Source: Kribbella antiqua (GTDB lineage: Bacteria > Actinomycetota > Actinomycetes > Propionibacteriales > Kribbellaceae). From it: DNA of 64,000 bases. The notes under the pieces are model-generated. The model was not told the DNA's origin. It did no database searches and saw only the letters and a list, made by a program, of their open reading frames with translations. How positions within the stretch are numbered: position 1 is the stretch's first letter; the number at the start of each line of letters is the position of its first letter. Shown here in pieces: positions 16,184-24,645 of this stretch. Made by a program: the position numbers and the translations under genes. The DNA lies in NCBI RefSeq assembly GCF_004345665.1, contig NZ_SLWR01000009.1:310001-374000 (forward strand). The letters run 5' to 3'.

Positions 16184-19100
16184 GTCAGCTCCTCCCGGAT
16201 CCGGCTGTAGCCGGCACGTCTGTTGACCCCAGTGCCCAGCAGCAGCGTCGCAGTGGTCAGCACCACCGTCCCGGCCAACCAGAGCACCACTGCGACCAGC
16301 CAGTTGGTGTCCAGCTCCAGCGGTATCGGCCCGCCCGCATCGGCAAACAGCGGGATCATCGGCAACGCGACCTGCGCCCCGACCACCCCACACACTGACC
16401 CCAGCAGCACCGCCAGCGCCACCGGCCCGGTCTGCTCCCACCGAGCCGCCCTACCCGTCGTGCTGGCCGGTACGCCGGTAATACGCAGGCTCGCGTAGTC
16501 CTGCGCCCGGGACCGCCACGACGTCACCACCATGAGCAGCAGTACGACGATCGCCAGCGCCCACCCGGCCACACCGACCACAGGCGTCAGCTGCAACGCC
16601 AGCGCACTCGCAGAACGCCCGTACGACGCGATCCGGTCCGCCCGGCGATCCGCGAGCTCAGCAGCGAACCCAGCCTTGCCGAGCTGGTCGATGATGTTCT
16701 GAGCGTTGGCCAGTCCCTCGGCGTTCAGCCAGAGCTCGAAGTCCGTCGTCGACTCGTCCACGGTGCCGCCGAGACGTCGTACTGTCTCCAGGTCGACGAC
16801 GGCGGTGTGGTCGGGGTAGCGGTTCACCGGGCCGTTGAGGTCGAGCTTGCGCAGCGGCAGCGGGCTGGCGTCGAGCGCCGGGCTCGTGGACGTGTCGTTG
16901 TACGCGAAGTCGGGCGTGACCAGGGCAGGCACGACCTGAGGCACGGTCGCGTACTGCAGGAACTGGTCATTGCCGAGGCTGGTCACAGCGAGCGTGAGGC
17001 CCTGACCTGCAGAGGTTGCGGCGATCGTGCCCTGGTCCGCGCCGAGCTGCTTGACCGGCTGCCAGTCCTCCGCACGGCCGAGCGCGATCGACGGCTGGTC
17101 GTCACTGGCGACCTTGCTGATGAAGACGTCGCCGCGAACCCCGGTCATGTCGTTGGGCTCGCGACCGATCCCGAGCCTCAGCAGGCTGCAGCCCCCGAGA
17201 CAGTCGACCTGGGTCCGCAGCTCGACCGGCTTGCCCGGGACCAGCGGCAGCGCCGGGAAGCGGACCAGATACCGTGCGCCGTTGCGCAGACTGACCAGAT
17301 TGGCCTGCAGGACGACGGACTTCGGCGGCTCCTGCGGCGGCGGGACCTGGCCGTTGCTCGTCCCCGGGACAACGGTCTTCATCGGCCTGGTCGCGGCGGT
17401 CACGGTCAGCTGCGCGCTGCGGATCTCGATCGGCTTGGGCTCGCTCGGCGCCTTCAGCGTGCCGAATTCGTCCGTGAGCTGATTGCCGCGGTACGCGATC
17501 CGCCGGAAGCTGTCCGGCTCGATCATCATCGTCTTGAGCGAGTCGGGCGACGGCGGCCGGGAGATCACCATCGGCGTGAACCAGCGCCGCTCCGGGTCGA
17601 CTCGGTCGATCGCCTCGCTGAAGTCGCCGAGGCTCACCGCGTTCATCGCCAGGACTCCCTCGGCGCCGGTCTCGTACCCGGCGCGTGAGTCCCTGTTGCG
17701 CTCGGCAACGGACGCGGCCTGTCCGGCGAACGACACCAGTGCGGCGGCCACGGCGACGACAGCAACGATCCGGGTGACAGCAGGACGGCGTGACACCTGC
17801 AACGCACCCAGCGCAAGGCCAAACCGCCCACTCCGCAAGGCTTGCCGGCTGACGAGACCGGCCGTCGGCAGAAGCAGATGTGCGAAGGCCAACCCAGCCG
17901 CGAGCGCCAACAGGGTCGGCGTGAGGACAGGCAGCGGCCCACGCCCTCCACCTGTCAGCGCTGCGACCAGCCCGGCCAACGCCATCACGATGATGGTGAG
18001 GTCTACCAGCCCGAGAGCCCGGCTACGCCGCCGCGGCACGACCCGGCGTAGCAAACCGGAGATCGGCTGCCGTACGACGTTCCGGACCTGTACGAGCACC
18101 ACTGCGAGTCCCACAACCAGTGCGAGCGCCAGGGCAGCCGGGACTGTCCAGGGGAGTTCCAGAGGAGCTCCGTGATGCAGCCAGGTCGCCCGTACGATCA
18201 GCAATAGGGCGAATCCCGTGAGTGCGCCCGCAAGGGTTCCGACGGCGACAGGTAGCCCCAGCTCGACAGACAGCGAGCGGCCGGCTCGTCCGGCAGTGGA
18301 GCCGCGCAGCCGGGCGATTGCAAGCTCCGGACGGCGCTGGTCGACCACAGCGGCCAATGCCAGCGCCAGTACGACGACGCCGAACAAAGCGACCTGCACC
18401 ATCACCAGCGGGATGATCGTCGTCGCCTGCTTCCGCTCCTCCTGCACCCGGTCAACGAGGCCGATCAGTCCGGAGGTGTTCTGAGCGAACAGCCCCGCCT
18501 CGACGGCGTTGCCGTTGACGGTGGAGGTGGCGTCGCGGAGCCGCTGCAGGTCGTCGATGCGGGCCACGCTCGGGATCGGCCTGGTGTCGAGCGTCGACCG
18601 CTGCCCCCAGACGGCGTTGAACGTCGTACGGTCGGTGAGGAGGAAGTCCGACGTACTGGGGTCCGGGTACTCCACCAGGTGGGAGTAGCCGATCGGTGCG
18701 CGGCCGAACCAGTAGGTGGACTGTGGGTCCGCGGGCTTGTAGAGACCGACCACGGTGAGCTTGCCGCCGCCGGTGTAGCCCTGCGGCGTGGCACGTAAGG
18801 CAGTGCCGACCTTCAAGCCGTAGTTCGTCTGGTCGACGGTGGACACCGCGACCTCGTTGGCGCTCTGCGGGCAGCGGCCTGCCACCAGCACGAGCTGGGC
18901 GCAGTACCCGTCCCGCCAGAACAACCGTCCGACGATTTGCTGTTGCGGAGGATCGCTCGGCCGCCGCCAGTTGACGTCGGCGTACAGGCCATACGACGGC
19001 GGGGTGAAGATCGGCCTGAGGTCAGCCGGGATCAGCCGGTCCAGGTCCTCAGGTTTCGCGGCTGTCGCGGCGCCGGTGGTGCTTCTGGGTGGCCGCGCCT

Positions 19101-19275
19101 CGAGTTGCCACGCAGCCGTCAACGGCTGCCCGGCCAAGGTCTCGGTCATCACCGTCTGCTCGACGGCCCGCGCGAACCAGGGCGCGAACACCGCGCAGGT
19201 CCCGATCAGCAGGCTGATCCCAGCCAGCACCAGTGCCTGCGACCACCTGTACCGCAGCGCTTGTGGTAGGAACAT
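16180..19275 (-). CDS. FtsX/MacB-like ABC transporter permease
   Basis: A 1031-residue membrane protein. A first helix near residue 12 (LVLAGISLLIGTCAVFAPWF) is followed by a large extracytoplasmic domain and an FtsX core (MVQVALFGVVVLALALAAVV and following helices). A second long extracytoplasmic domain and a final FtsX unit follow (WALAIVVLLLMVVTSW and VVLWLAGTVVLTTATLLL). The duplicated FtsX layout is typical of actinobacterial 'ABC transporter permease' proteins of this size. ATG 19275 is preceded by GAGGGGG; the frame is open upstream, but there it runs antisense over the aldo/keto reductase. It is the first gene of the exporter operon; the substrate is unknown. Confidence 0.88.
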   Translation of the reverse strand: MFLPQALRYRWSQALVLAGISLLIGTCAVFAPWFARAVEQTVMTETLAGQPLTAAWQLEARPPRSTTGAATAAKPEDLDRLIPADLRPIFTPPSYGLYADVNWRRPSDPPQQQIVGRLFWRDGYCAQLVLVAGRCPQSANEVAVSTVDQTNYGLKVGTALRATPQGYTGGGKLTVVGLYKPADPQSTYWFGRAPIGYSHLVEYPDPSTSDFLLTDRTTFNAVWGQRSTLDTRPIPSVARIDDLQRLRDATSTVNGNAVEAGLFAQNTSGLIGLVDRVQEERKQATTIIPLVMVQVALFGVVVLALALAAVVDQRRPELAIARLRGSTAGRAGRSLSVELGLPVAVGTLAGALTGFALLLIVRATWLHHGAPLELPWTVPAALALALVVGLAVVLVQVRNVVRQPISGLLRRVVPRRRSRALGLVDLTIIVMALAGLVAALTGGGRGPLPVLTPTLLALAAGLAFAHLLLPTAGLVSRQALRSGRFGLALGALQVSRRPAVTRIVAVVAVAAALVSFAGQAASVAERNRDSRAGYETGAEGVLAMNAVSLGDFSEAIDRVDPERRWFTPMVISRPPSPDSLKTMMIEPDSFRRIAYRGNQLTDEFGTLKAPSEPKPIEIRSAQLTVTAATRPMKTVVPGTSNGQVPPPQEPPKSVVLQANLVSLRNGARYLVRFPALPLVPGKPVELRTQVDCLGGCSLLRLGIGREPNDMTGVRGDVFISKVASDDQPSIALGRAEDWQPVKQLGADQGTIAATSAGQGLTLAVTSLGNDQFLQYATVPQVVPALVTPDFAYNDTSTSPALDASPLPLRKLDLNGPVNRYPDHTAVVDLETVRRLGGTVDESTTDFELWLNAEGLANAQNIIDQLGKAGFAAELADRRADRIASYGRSASALALQLTPVVGVAGWALAIVVLLLMVVTSWRSRAQDYASLRITGVPASTTGRAARWEQTGPVALAVLLGSVCGVVGAQVALPMIPLFADAGGPIPLELDTNWLVAVVLWLAGTVVLTTATLLLGTGVNRRAGYSRIREELT

Positions 19276-19372
19276 GCCACCCCCTCGCCCCGCCCGAAGA
19301 TACGCACAGCAGGCGGTCAATTGTGGTCTACTCCGCTCACTCGAAACCGACTTGTTGTGTAGGTTCGGGGGT

Positions 19373-20362
19373 ATGCGTGAATCCCAGCTCGGTGATCTGA
19401 ACGTTTCCTGCCTCGGTCTCGGCTGCATGGGGATGTCCCAGTCGTACGGCGTCACGACGGACCAGGACGAGTCCATCGCGACGCTGCACGCCGCGATCGA
19501 CGCCGGCTGTACCTTCCTCGACACCGCCGACGTGTACGGCGACGGCGCGAACGAGGAGCTCGTCGGTCGCGCGCTGGCCGGCCGCCGCGACCAGGTGGTG
19601 CTGGCGACCAAGTTCGGCTTCAAGAGGCCGACCAACTCCAACGACCCGCCGACCGTCGTCGACGGCAGTCCGGAGTACGCACGGACAGCGATCGACGCGT
19701 CACTGCGCCGGCTCGGGGTCGATCATGTGGACCTGTGGTACCTGCACCGCAAGGACCCGAACATCCCGATCGAGGAGACCGTCGGCGCGATGGCCGAGCA
19801 GGTTGCCGCCGGCAAGGTCCGGTACCTGGGGCTGTCCGAGGTGAACGGCGACACGGTCCGGGCCGCGCACGCGGTGCACCCGATCAGCGCGGTGCAGAGC
19901 GAGTGGTCGTTGTGGACACGCGACCCGGAGACCGTCGTACTGCCGGCGCTGCGTGAGCTCGGCATCGGGTTCGTACCGTTCAGCCCGCTCGGCCGCGGCT
20001 TCCTGACCGGGCAGCTCAAGTCGCCGGACGACTTCGGGCCGGACGACATGCGGCGCGGGTTGCCGCGGTTCAGCGGTGAGAACTTCCAGCGCAACCTCGA
20101 CCTGGTGGACAAGGTGAAGTCGCTGGCCGCGTCGAAGGGCATCAGCCCCGGTCAGCTCGCACTCGCCTGGCTGCTTGCGCAGGGCAACGACATCGCACCG
20201 ATCCCGGGCACGAAGCGGCGAAAGTACCTGGCCGAGAACCTGGGCGCCGCCGACGTCGAACTGACCGCGGACGAGCTGGCCGCGCTGGACGAGGCGTTCC
20301 CGGCGGACGCGATCGCCGGACAGCGGTACACACAGAGCGGGCTGGACCTGGTGGGCCAGTGA
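19373..20362 (+). CDS. aldo/keto reductase
   Basis: A 329-residue (alpha/beta)8 NADPH-dependent oxidoreductase. The N-terminus LGLGCMGMSQSYG, the tetrad Asp/Tyr region FLDTADVYGDGANEE, the Lys in ATKFGF, and the NADP-binding IPGTKRRKYLAENLGA near the end place it in the AKR13-like group common in actinobacteria. It is close in sequence to the second reductase at 29403-30383, so the two are paralogues. ATG 19373 is divergent from the FtsX operon. The stop overlaps the GTG of the NmrA-like gene, giving a two-gene reductase operon. Confidence 0.93.
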   Translation: MRESQLGDLNVSCLGLGCMGMSQSYGVTTDQDESIATLHAAIDAGCTFLDTADVYGDGANEELVGRALAGRRDQVVLATKFGFKRPTNSNDPPTVVDGSPEYARTAIDASLRRLGVDHVDLWYLHRKDPNIPIEETVGAMAEQVAAGKVRYLGLSEVNGDTVRAAHAVHPISAVQSEWSLWTRDPETVVLPALRELGIGFVPFSPLGRGFLTGQLKSPDDFGPDDMRRGLPRFSGENFQRNLDLVDKVKSLAASKGISPGQLALAWLLAQGNDIAPIPGTKRRKYLAENLGAADVELTADELAALDEAFPADAIAGQRYTQSGLDLVGQ

Positions 20363-21189
20363 TCGGCGTCACCGGATCGACCGGTCAGCTGGGATCCCGG
20401 ATCGCCCGCCGGCTGGCGGATTCCGGCGTACCGCAGCGACTGCTGGTCCGGGATCCGGCCCGGGCGCCGGAGCTCCCCGGTGCCGAGGTGGCACAGGCGT
20501 CGTACGGCGATCATGCCGCGCTACTGGACGCGCTGGACGGGATCGACACCTTGATGTTGATCAGTGCGTCGGAGTCGGCCGATCGGGTTGCGTTGCACAA
20601 GGCAACGGTCGACGCGGCGGTCGCGGCCGGGGTGCGGCGGATCGTCTACACGTCGTTCGCCGGCGCGGCGCCGGGGGCGACGTTCACCTTCGCCCGGGAC
20701 CACTGGCACACCGAGCAGCACCTGCGGGGGAGCGGCGTCGACTTCACCTTCCTCCGGGACAACATGTACCTCGACTTCATCCCCGGGTTCGTCGGCGCGG
20801 ACGACGTGATCCGCGGCCCGGCCGGCGACGGCCGGGTGGCGGCGGTCGCCCGGGACGACGTGGCGGCGGTGGCGGCGCGGATTCTGATGGACCGCGGGGC
20901 GCACTCCGGAGCGACGTACGACCTGACCGGGCCGGTCGCCTTCACCATGGCCGAGGCCGCGGAGCTGATCAGCCGGCTGTGGGGCCGCAAGGTCCGCTAC
21001 GAGGCGGAGACGCTGGACGAGGCGTACCGGTCGCGCGAGGTCTACGGCGCTCCGGCCTGGGAGGTGGCCGGCTGGGTCACGTCGTACGCCGCCATCGCCA
21101 GCGGCGAGCTCAGTCAGGTCTCGACCGCCGTACAGGACATCACCGGTCAACCACCCTTGAGCCTCGAGGATTACCTGGCCCGCGGATGA
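20359..21189 (+). CDS. NmrA/QorB-like NAD(P)-binding reductase
   Basis: 276 residues with an atypical short-chain reductase fold. The glycine motif is GVTGSTGQLGSRIA at the N-terminus, followed by LLVRDPARAPELPGAEV. Later stretches LMLISASESADRVALHK and SGATYDLTGP are characteristic of the QorB/NmrA group (NAD(P)H-quinone reductases or redox sensors). Its GTG overlaps the aldo/keto reductase stop (GTGA), so the two are probably co-expressed. It ends 12 bases before recO, which may read through from here. Confidence 0.88.
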   Translation: MIGVTGSTGQLGSRIARRLADSGVPQRLLVRDPARAPELPGAEVAQASYGDHAALLDALDGIDTLMLISASESADRVALHKATVDAAVAAGVRRIVYTSFAGAAPGATFTFARDHWHTEQHLRGSGVDFTFLRDNMYLDFIPGFVGADDVIRGPAGDGRVAAVARDDVAAVAARILMDRGAHSGATYDLTGPVAFTMAEAAELISRLWGRKVRYEAETLDEAYRSREVYGAPAWEVAGWVTSYAAIASGELSQVSTAVQDITGQPPLSLEDYLARG

Positions 21190-21201
21190 GAGACTGGTGG
21201 G

Positions 21202-21936
21202 GTGCCGCTCTACCGGGATGAGGCGATCGTGCTGCGCACCCAGAAGCTGGGTGAGGCGGACCGGATCGCCACGCTGCTGACCCGCGGTCGCGGCAAGATC
21301 CGCGCCGTCGCGAAGGGCGTCCGCCGTACGTCGTCCCGCTTCGGCGCCCGGCTCGAACCGTTCAGCCACGTCGACCTGCAACTGGCCACCGGCCGGACCC
21401 TCGACGTCGTCACCCAGGCCGTCTCGATCCAGGCGTACGGCGAGGGGATCGTCGGCGACTACGCCCGGTACACGACTGGCACCGTCCTGCTGGAGACCGC
21501 GGACCGGCTGGTCGTCGAGGAGAAGGAACCCGCCACCCAGCAACACCTGCTCCTGGCCGGTGCCCTCCGCGTCCTGTCCACCGGCGAACGCGAACCCGCC
21601 CTGGTCCTCGATTCCTTCCTGCTCCGCTCACTGGCGATCTCCGGCTACGCCCCCTCCTTCGGCGACTGCGCCCGCTGCGGCGAACCCGGCCCACACCGCG
21701 CCTTCAGCCCCAGCGCCGGCGGCGTCGTCTGCTCCACCTGCCGCCCTCCGGCCTCAGCGATGCCATCCCCAGCCACGGTCGCCCACCTGGCCGCCCTCCT
21801 CACCGGAGACTGGCCCACCGCCCTCCAAGCCGACCCCAGAACCCGCCGCGAAGCCACCGGTCTAGTGGCCGCCTTCTTCACCTACCACCAAGACCACCAG
21901 CTCAGGTCCCTACCTCACCTGGACCTGACGTCCTAG
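21202..21936 (+). CDS. recO: DNA repair protein RecO
   Basis: A 244-residue recombination mediator that loads RecA on SSB-coated DNA in the RecFOR pathway. The N-terminal OB fold begins MPLYRDEAIVLRTQKLGEAD. The helical domain carries a four-cysteine zinc site, CARC followed by CSTC about 20 residues later. Length and order match the family. GTG at 21202 lies 12 bases after the NmrA-like gene. In many actinobacteria recO is directly followed by uppS; here two antisense genes intervene. Confidence 0.95.
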   Translation: MPLYRDEAIVLRTQKLGEADRIATLLTRGRGKIRAVAKGVRRTSSRFGARLEPFSHVDLQLATGRTLDVVTQAVSIQAYGEGIVGDYARYTTGTVLLETADRLVVEEKEPATQQHLLLAGALRVLSTGEREPALVLDSFLLRSLAISGYAPSFGDCARCGEPGPHRAFSPSAGGVVCSTCRPPASAMPSPATVAHLAALLTGDWPTALQADPRTRREATGLVAAFFTYHQDHQLRSLPHLDLTS

Positions 21937-22688
21937 AGCTCTTGCTGGCTGGACTTCTCTTGGCTCTGTCCGGTGGGCTTGCTGGCCTCTGGCGTGGCCT
22001 CGGGTGCGTGCGGCGTGCCAGGCGGGACCACTGCCGTGAGGGCGGCGTGGTGTGCTGAGCCTCGTACGTTGGCTGTCAGGACCGGCGCGGTGCCCTTTTG
22101 CTCGTCCGGCACCTTGTCGTTCAGCTTCTGCGCAAAGGCGCGGAGCTCCCGCAGGCGGGCCATTTTGTCGAGCAGAGCGGGCATAGTGCGTGGGTCGAAC
22201 CGGTTGTTGGCCACCATTTGCTGCATCGCCGCTGTGACGCGCTCGGTGTCTTCCGTGAGCTTGCGGACGAGGAACTGCGAGAGCTTCTCGACCCGCATCG
22301 CGTGCGGGCCGTTCGCCGGCGGTTTGAAGTCCTTGACGTTCTCTGTCACGAGGACGTCCGATTCGCTGTACACGGCCGCTGCCAGCACATGCCTGTCTTT
22401 CGCGTCGGCCACCATCTGGTCCTCCAGACCCTTGGGGTGGTCGCCGGTCATCGCGTGCGGAAACGCACCGTTCATGGCCTCGATGCGCCGGTCGATCCTG
22501 TCTGCCGGAACGGCTTTAGGCGTGTGCCGGCGCATCTCTTCGATGACGCCCTGGGACCAACGGGGATCGAGGACGTCATGCTCCGCCAGCGACAGCAGGA
22601 TGTTGGTGGTCAGCTGACCGACGATCACGTTGGCGTCCAGAAACGCGCGCTCCGGGCGGCTCGAGCTGGGTGAGCGCGACTCTGTCAC
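21933..22688 (-). CDS. PIN-domain ribonuclease (VapC-like toxin candidate)
   Basis: 251 residues. The N-terminal PIN fold has the acidic residues expected for metal-dependent RNases: FLDANVIVGQ, the Glu in GVIEEMRRH, VADAKDRHVLAAAV and VLVTENVKDF. The C-terminal ~70 residues are low-complexity and rich in Pro, Glu, Gln and Ser, so the protein is nearly twice the size of a minimal VapC. Its GTG overlaps the stop of the upstream HTH gene (GTGA), the usual toxin/antitoxin coupling. Toxin function is inferred from fold and context, not demonstrated. Confidence 0.8.
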   Translation of the reverse strand: MTESRSPSSSRPERAFLDANVIVGQLTTNILLSLAEHDVLDPRWSQGVIEEMRRHTPKAVPADRIDRRIEAMNGAFPHAMTGDHPKGLEDQMVADAKDRHVLAAAVYSESDVLVTENVKDFKPPANGPHAMRVEKLSQFLVRKLTEDTERVTAAMQQMVANNRFDPRTMPALLDKMARLRELRAFAQKLNDKVPDEQKGTAPVLTANVRGSAHHAALTAVVPPGTPHAPEATPEASKPTGQSQEKSSQQEL

Positions 22689-23113
22689 GACGGCCTCCCA
22701 TCAGCGTCCGATTCGTCCCACGGCTCCTCGTCCAGCAGCTCCTGGAGCGCCGCGCTGCGCTCTTCCCGGCGCTTGTTGTCCCAGGCGATCACGTCGGCGA
22801 GGCGGACCCAGTCGACGTACTCCGACGACCGGAACGGAACAGCGCCTTCGGCAACATACTTGCGCAGGTCGTCGCGGGCCATCCCGATCGCGTCGGCCGC
22901 CTCGTCGATCGGCAGCTCCGGCCGGTACGGCGAGATCTTCACCGCCTGGCCGGCCCGCATCGCCGCGAGTACGTGCTGGATCGCGTTGAACACCAGCGGC
23001 GGGATCTCCTCGCGTACGCCGTCAGGGCCGACCACCGCGGGCCCGTCGGGCAGGAGGTGGCGCTCATCCGGGTCCAGCAGATAGATCCGCGCATCGGTGG
23101 TAGGTCCAGGCAT
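22685..23113 (-). CDS. excisionase/MerR-type HTH protein, putative antitoxin
   Basis: 142 residues. The middle contains a helix-turn-helix of the excisionase type (LPIDEAADAIGMARDDLRKY followed by VAEGAVPFRSSEYVDWV). The N-terminus LLDPDERHLLPDGPAVV is beta-rich, and the tail ERSAALQELLDEEPWDE is acidic and helical, as expected for a toxin-neutralising segment. The ATG at 23113 was chosen because the upstream frame is antisense to uppS. It precedes and overlaps the PIN gene by 4 bases. Inference: DNA-binding antitoxin that autoregulates the pair. Confidence 0.75.
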   Translation of the reverse strand: MPGPTTDARIYLLDPDERHLLPDGPAVVGPDGVREEIPPLVFNAIQHVLAAMRAGQAVKISPYRPELPIDEAADAIGMARDDLRKYVAEGAVPFRSSEYVDWVRLADVIAWDNKRREERSAALQELLDEEPWDESDADGRPS

Positions 23114-23180
23114 GTCCCTGAGTCTATGGCCGGTACCGGCCAGTTGCCGGGTAGGCGGGGCGGTGCGAGAGACTCGGGGC

Positions 23181-24020
23181 ATGTCGCCGTTGGGTCGTCG
23201 CCGGAGTCGGGAGATCGCGAGTAGCCGGGACAAGGTGGTGGTGCCGCCGGATGCGCATCCGTCGGGGGCGCGGCCGCCGGTGATTCCGGCGGAGCTGGTG
23301 CCGCGGCATGTGGCGATCGTGATGGACGGGAACGGTCGGTGGGCCAAGCAGCGGGGGTTGCCGCGGACCGAGGGGCACAAGGCCGGGGAGGCGTCGCTGC
23401 TGGATGTGATCAAGGGCGGCATCGAGGTCGGGGTGAAGTACATCTCGGCATACGCGTTCTCGACCGAGAACTGGGCCCGGTCGCCCGACGAGGTGCGGTT
23501 CCTGATGGGGTTCAACCGTGAGGTGATCCACCGCCGGCGCGACGAGCTGGACGCGATGGGTGTGCGGGTGGTGTGGTCCGGGCGGCGGCCGCGGTTGTGG
23601 AAGAGCGTGATCGAGGAGCTGGAGTACGCCCAGGAGCGGACCAAGCACAACGACACGATCACGCTGCAGTTCTGCGTGAACTACGGCGGCCAGGCGGAGA
23701 TCGCCGACGCGATGAAGTCGATCGCCAAAGAGGTTGCCGCGGGCAAGCTCAACCCGGACCGGATCACCGAGAAGACCGTCGCGCGGCACCTGTACGCGCC
23801 GGACATCCCGGAGGTGGACCTGTTCGTGCGCTCATCCGGCGAGCAGCGGACCTCGAACTTCCTGGTCTGGCAGCTCGCGTACGCCGAGATGGTTTTCCTC
23901 GACACGCTCTGGCCGGACTTCGACCGTCGCGACCTGTGGCGCGCGATCGAGCTCTACGCCCAGCGCGACCGCCGCTACGGCGGCGCGATTCCGAACCCGG
24001 TCGCTACGAACGAGGGTTAG
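23181..24020 (+). CDS. uppS: isoprenyl transferase (undecaprenyl/decaprenyl diphosphate synthase)
   Basis: A cis-prenyltransferase of 279 residues making the polyprenyl diphosphate carrier for cell wall synthesis. The catalytic Asp lies in AIVMDGNGRWAKQRGLPR, followed by the H-rich GHKAG. YAFSTENWARSPDEV and RSSGEQRTSNFLVWQ are the other signature blocks. The ~45-residue N-terminal extension with PPVIPAELVPRHV is typical of actinobacterial enzymes. ATG 23181 was chosen over frames opening inside the divergent HTH gene. It overlaps the response regulator 3' end by 17 bases. Confidence 0.95.
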   Translation: MSPLGRRRSREIASSRDKVVVPPDAHPSGARPPVIPAELVPRHVAIVMDGNGRWAKQRGLPRTEGHKAGEASLLDVIKGGIEVGVKYISAYAFSTENWARSPDEVRFLMGFNREVIHRRRDELDAMGVRVVWSGRRPRLWKSVIEELEYAQERTKHNDTITLQFCVNYGGQAEIADAMKSIAKEVAAGKLNPDRITEKTVARHLYAPDIPEVDLFVRSSGEQRTSNFLVWQLAYAEMVFLDTLWPDFDRRDLWRAIELYAQRDRRYGGAIPNPVATNEG

Positions 24021-24645
24021 GCAGCAGGCCGCGCTCGATCGCCACGGTCACCGCCCGGGTGCGGTCGTCGACATCCAGTTTGGCGAAGAGCCGCTGAAGA
24101 TGCGTCTTCACAGTCGCCTCGCCGATGAACAGCTCGCGCCCGATCTCCACGTTGCTCAGTCCGCGGGCGACTGCCGCGAGTACCTCCAGCTCCCGCGGCG
24201 ACGGTTGAGCAGCAGCCGGGGTGGCCGGCGTACGCAACCGAGACATCAGCCGCGCCGCGACCGGGGGAGCGAGGACGGTCTCACCGCGGGCAGCCGCCCG
24301 GATCCCGTCCAGCAGGTCCGCGTGCGGCGTGTCCTTCAGCAGATACCCGGCGGCCCCGGCCTCGACCGCGTGCAGGATGTCGGTGTCCGTGTCGTACGTC
24401 GTCAGCACCAGCACGCGGGTCGTCGGATACCCGGACACGATCGCCCCGGTCGCAGCCACCCCGTCCTTGCGTGGCATCCGCAGATCCATCAGTACGACGT
24501 CCGGCCGCGTCGTCTCGACCAGCGCCAACGCCTCGGCGCCGTCGCCGGCTTCTCCGACCACCTCGATGTCGTCGGTCACCGCGAGCATCCCGATCAGCCC
24601 GGACCGCACCACCGGATGGTCGTCGACCACCAGAACCCGAATCAC
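24004..24645 (-). CDS. NarL/LuxR-type response regulator
   Basis: 213 residues. The receiver domain has IRVLVVDDHPVVRSG (acidic pair), the phosphoacceptor Asp in VVLMDLRMPRKDG, and Lys in GYLLKDTP. The C-terminal LuxR HTH is SPRELEVLAAVARGLSNVEI followed by GRELFIGEATVKTHLQRLFA. GTG 24645 is preceded by CAGGAGGA and overlaps the kinase stop as GTGA. It pairs with the upstream histidine kinase and lies downstream of an ABC-2 exporter, an arrangement typical of DesR- or LiaR-like systems that sense membrane or antibiotic stress. Confidence 0.93.
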   Translation of the reverse strand: MIRVLVVDDHPVVRSGLIGMLAVTDDIEVVGEAGDGAEALALVETTRPDVVLMDLRMPRKDGVAATGAIVSGYPTTRVLVLTTYDTDTDILHAVEAGAAGYLLKDTPHADLLDGIRAAARGETVLAPPVAARLMSRLRTPATPAAAQPSPRELEVLAAVARGLSNVEIGRELFIGEATVKTHLQRLFAKLDVDDRTRAVTVAIERGLLPNPRS

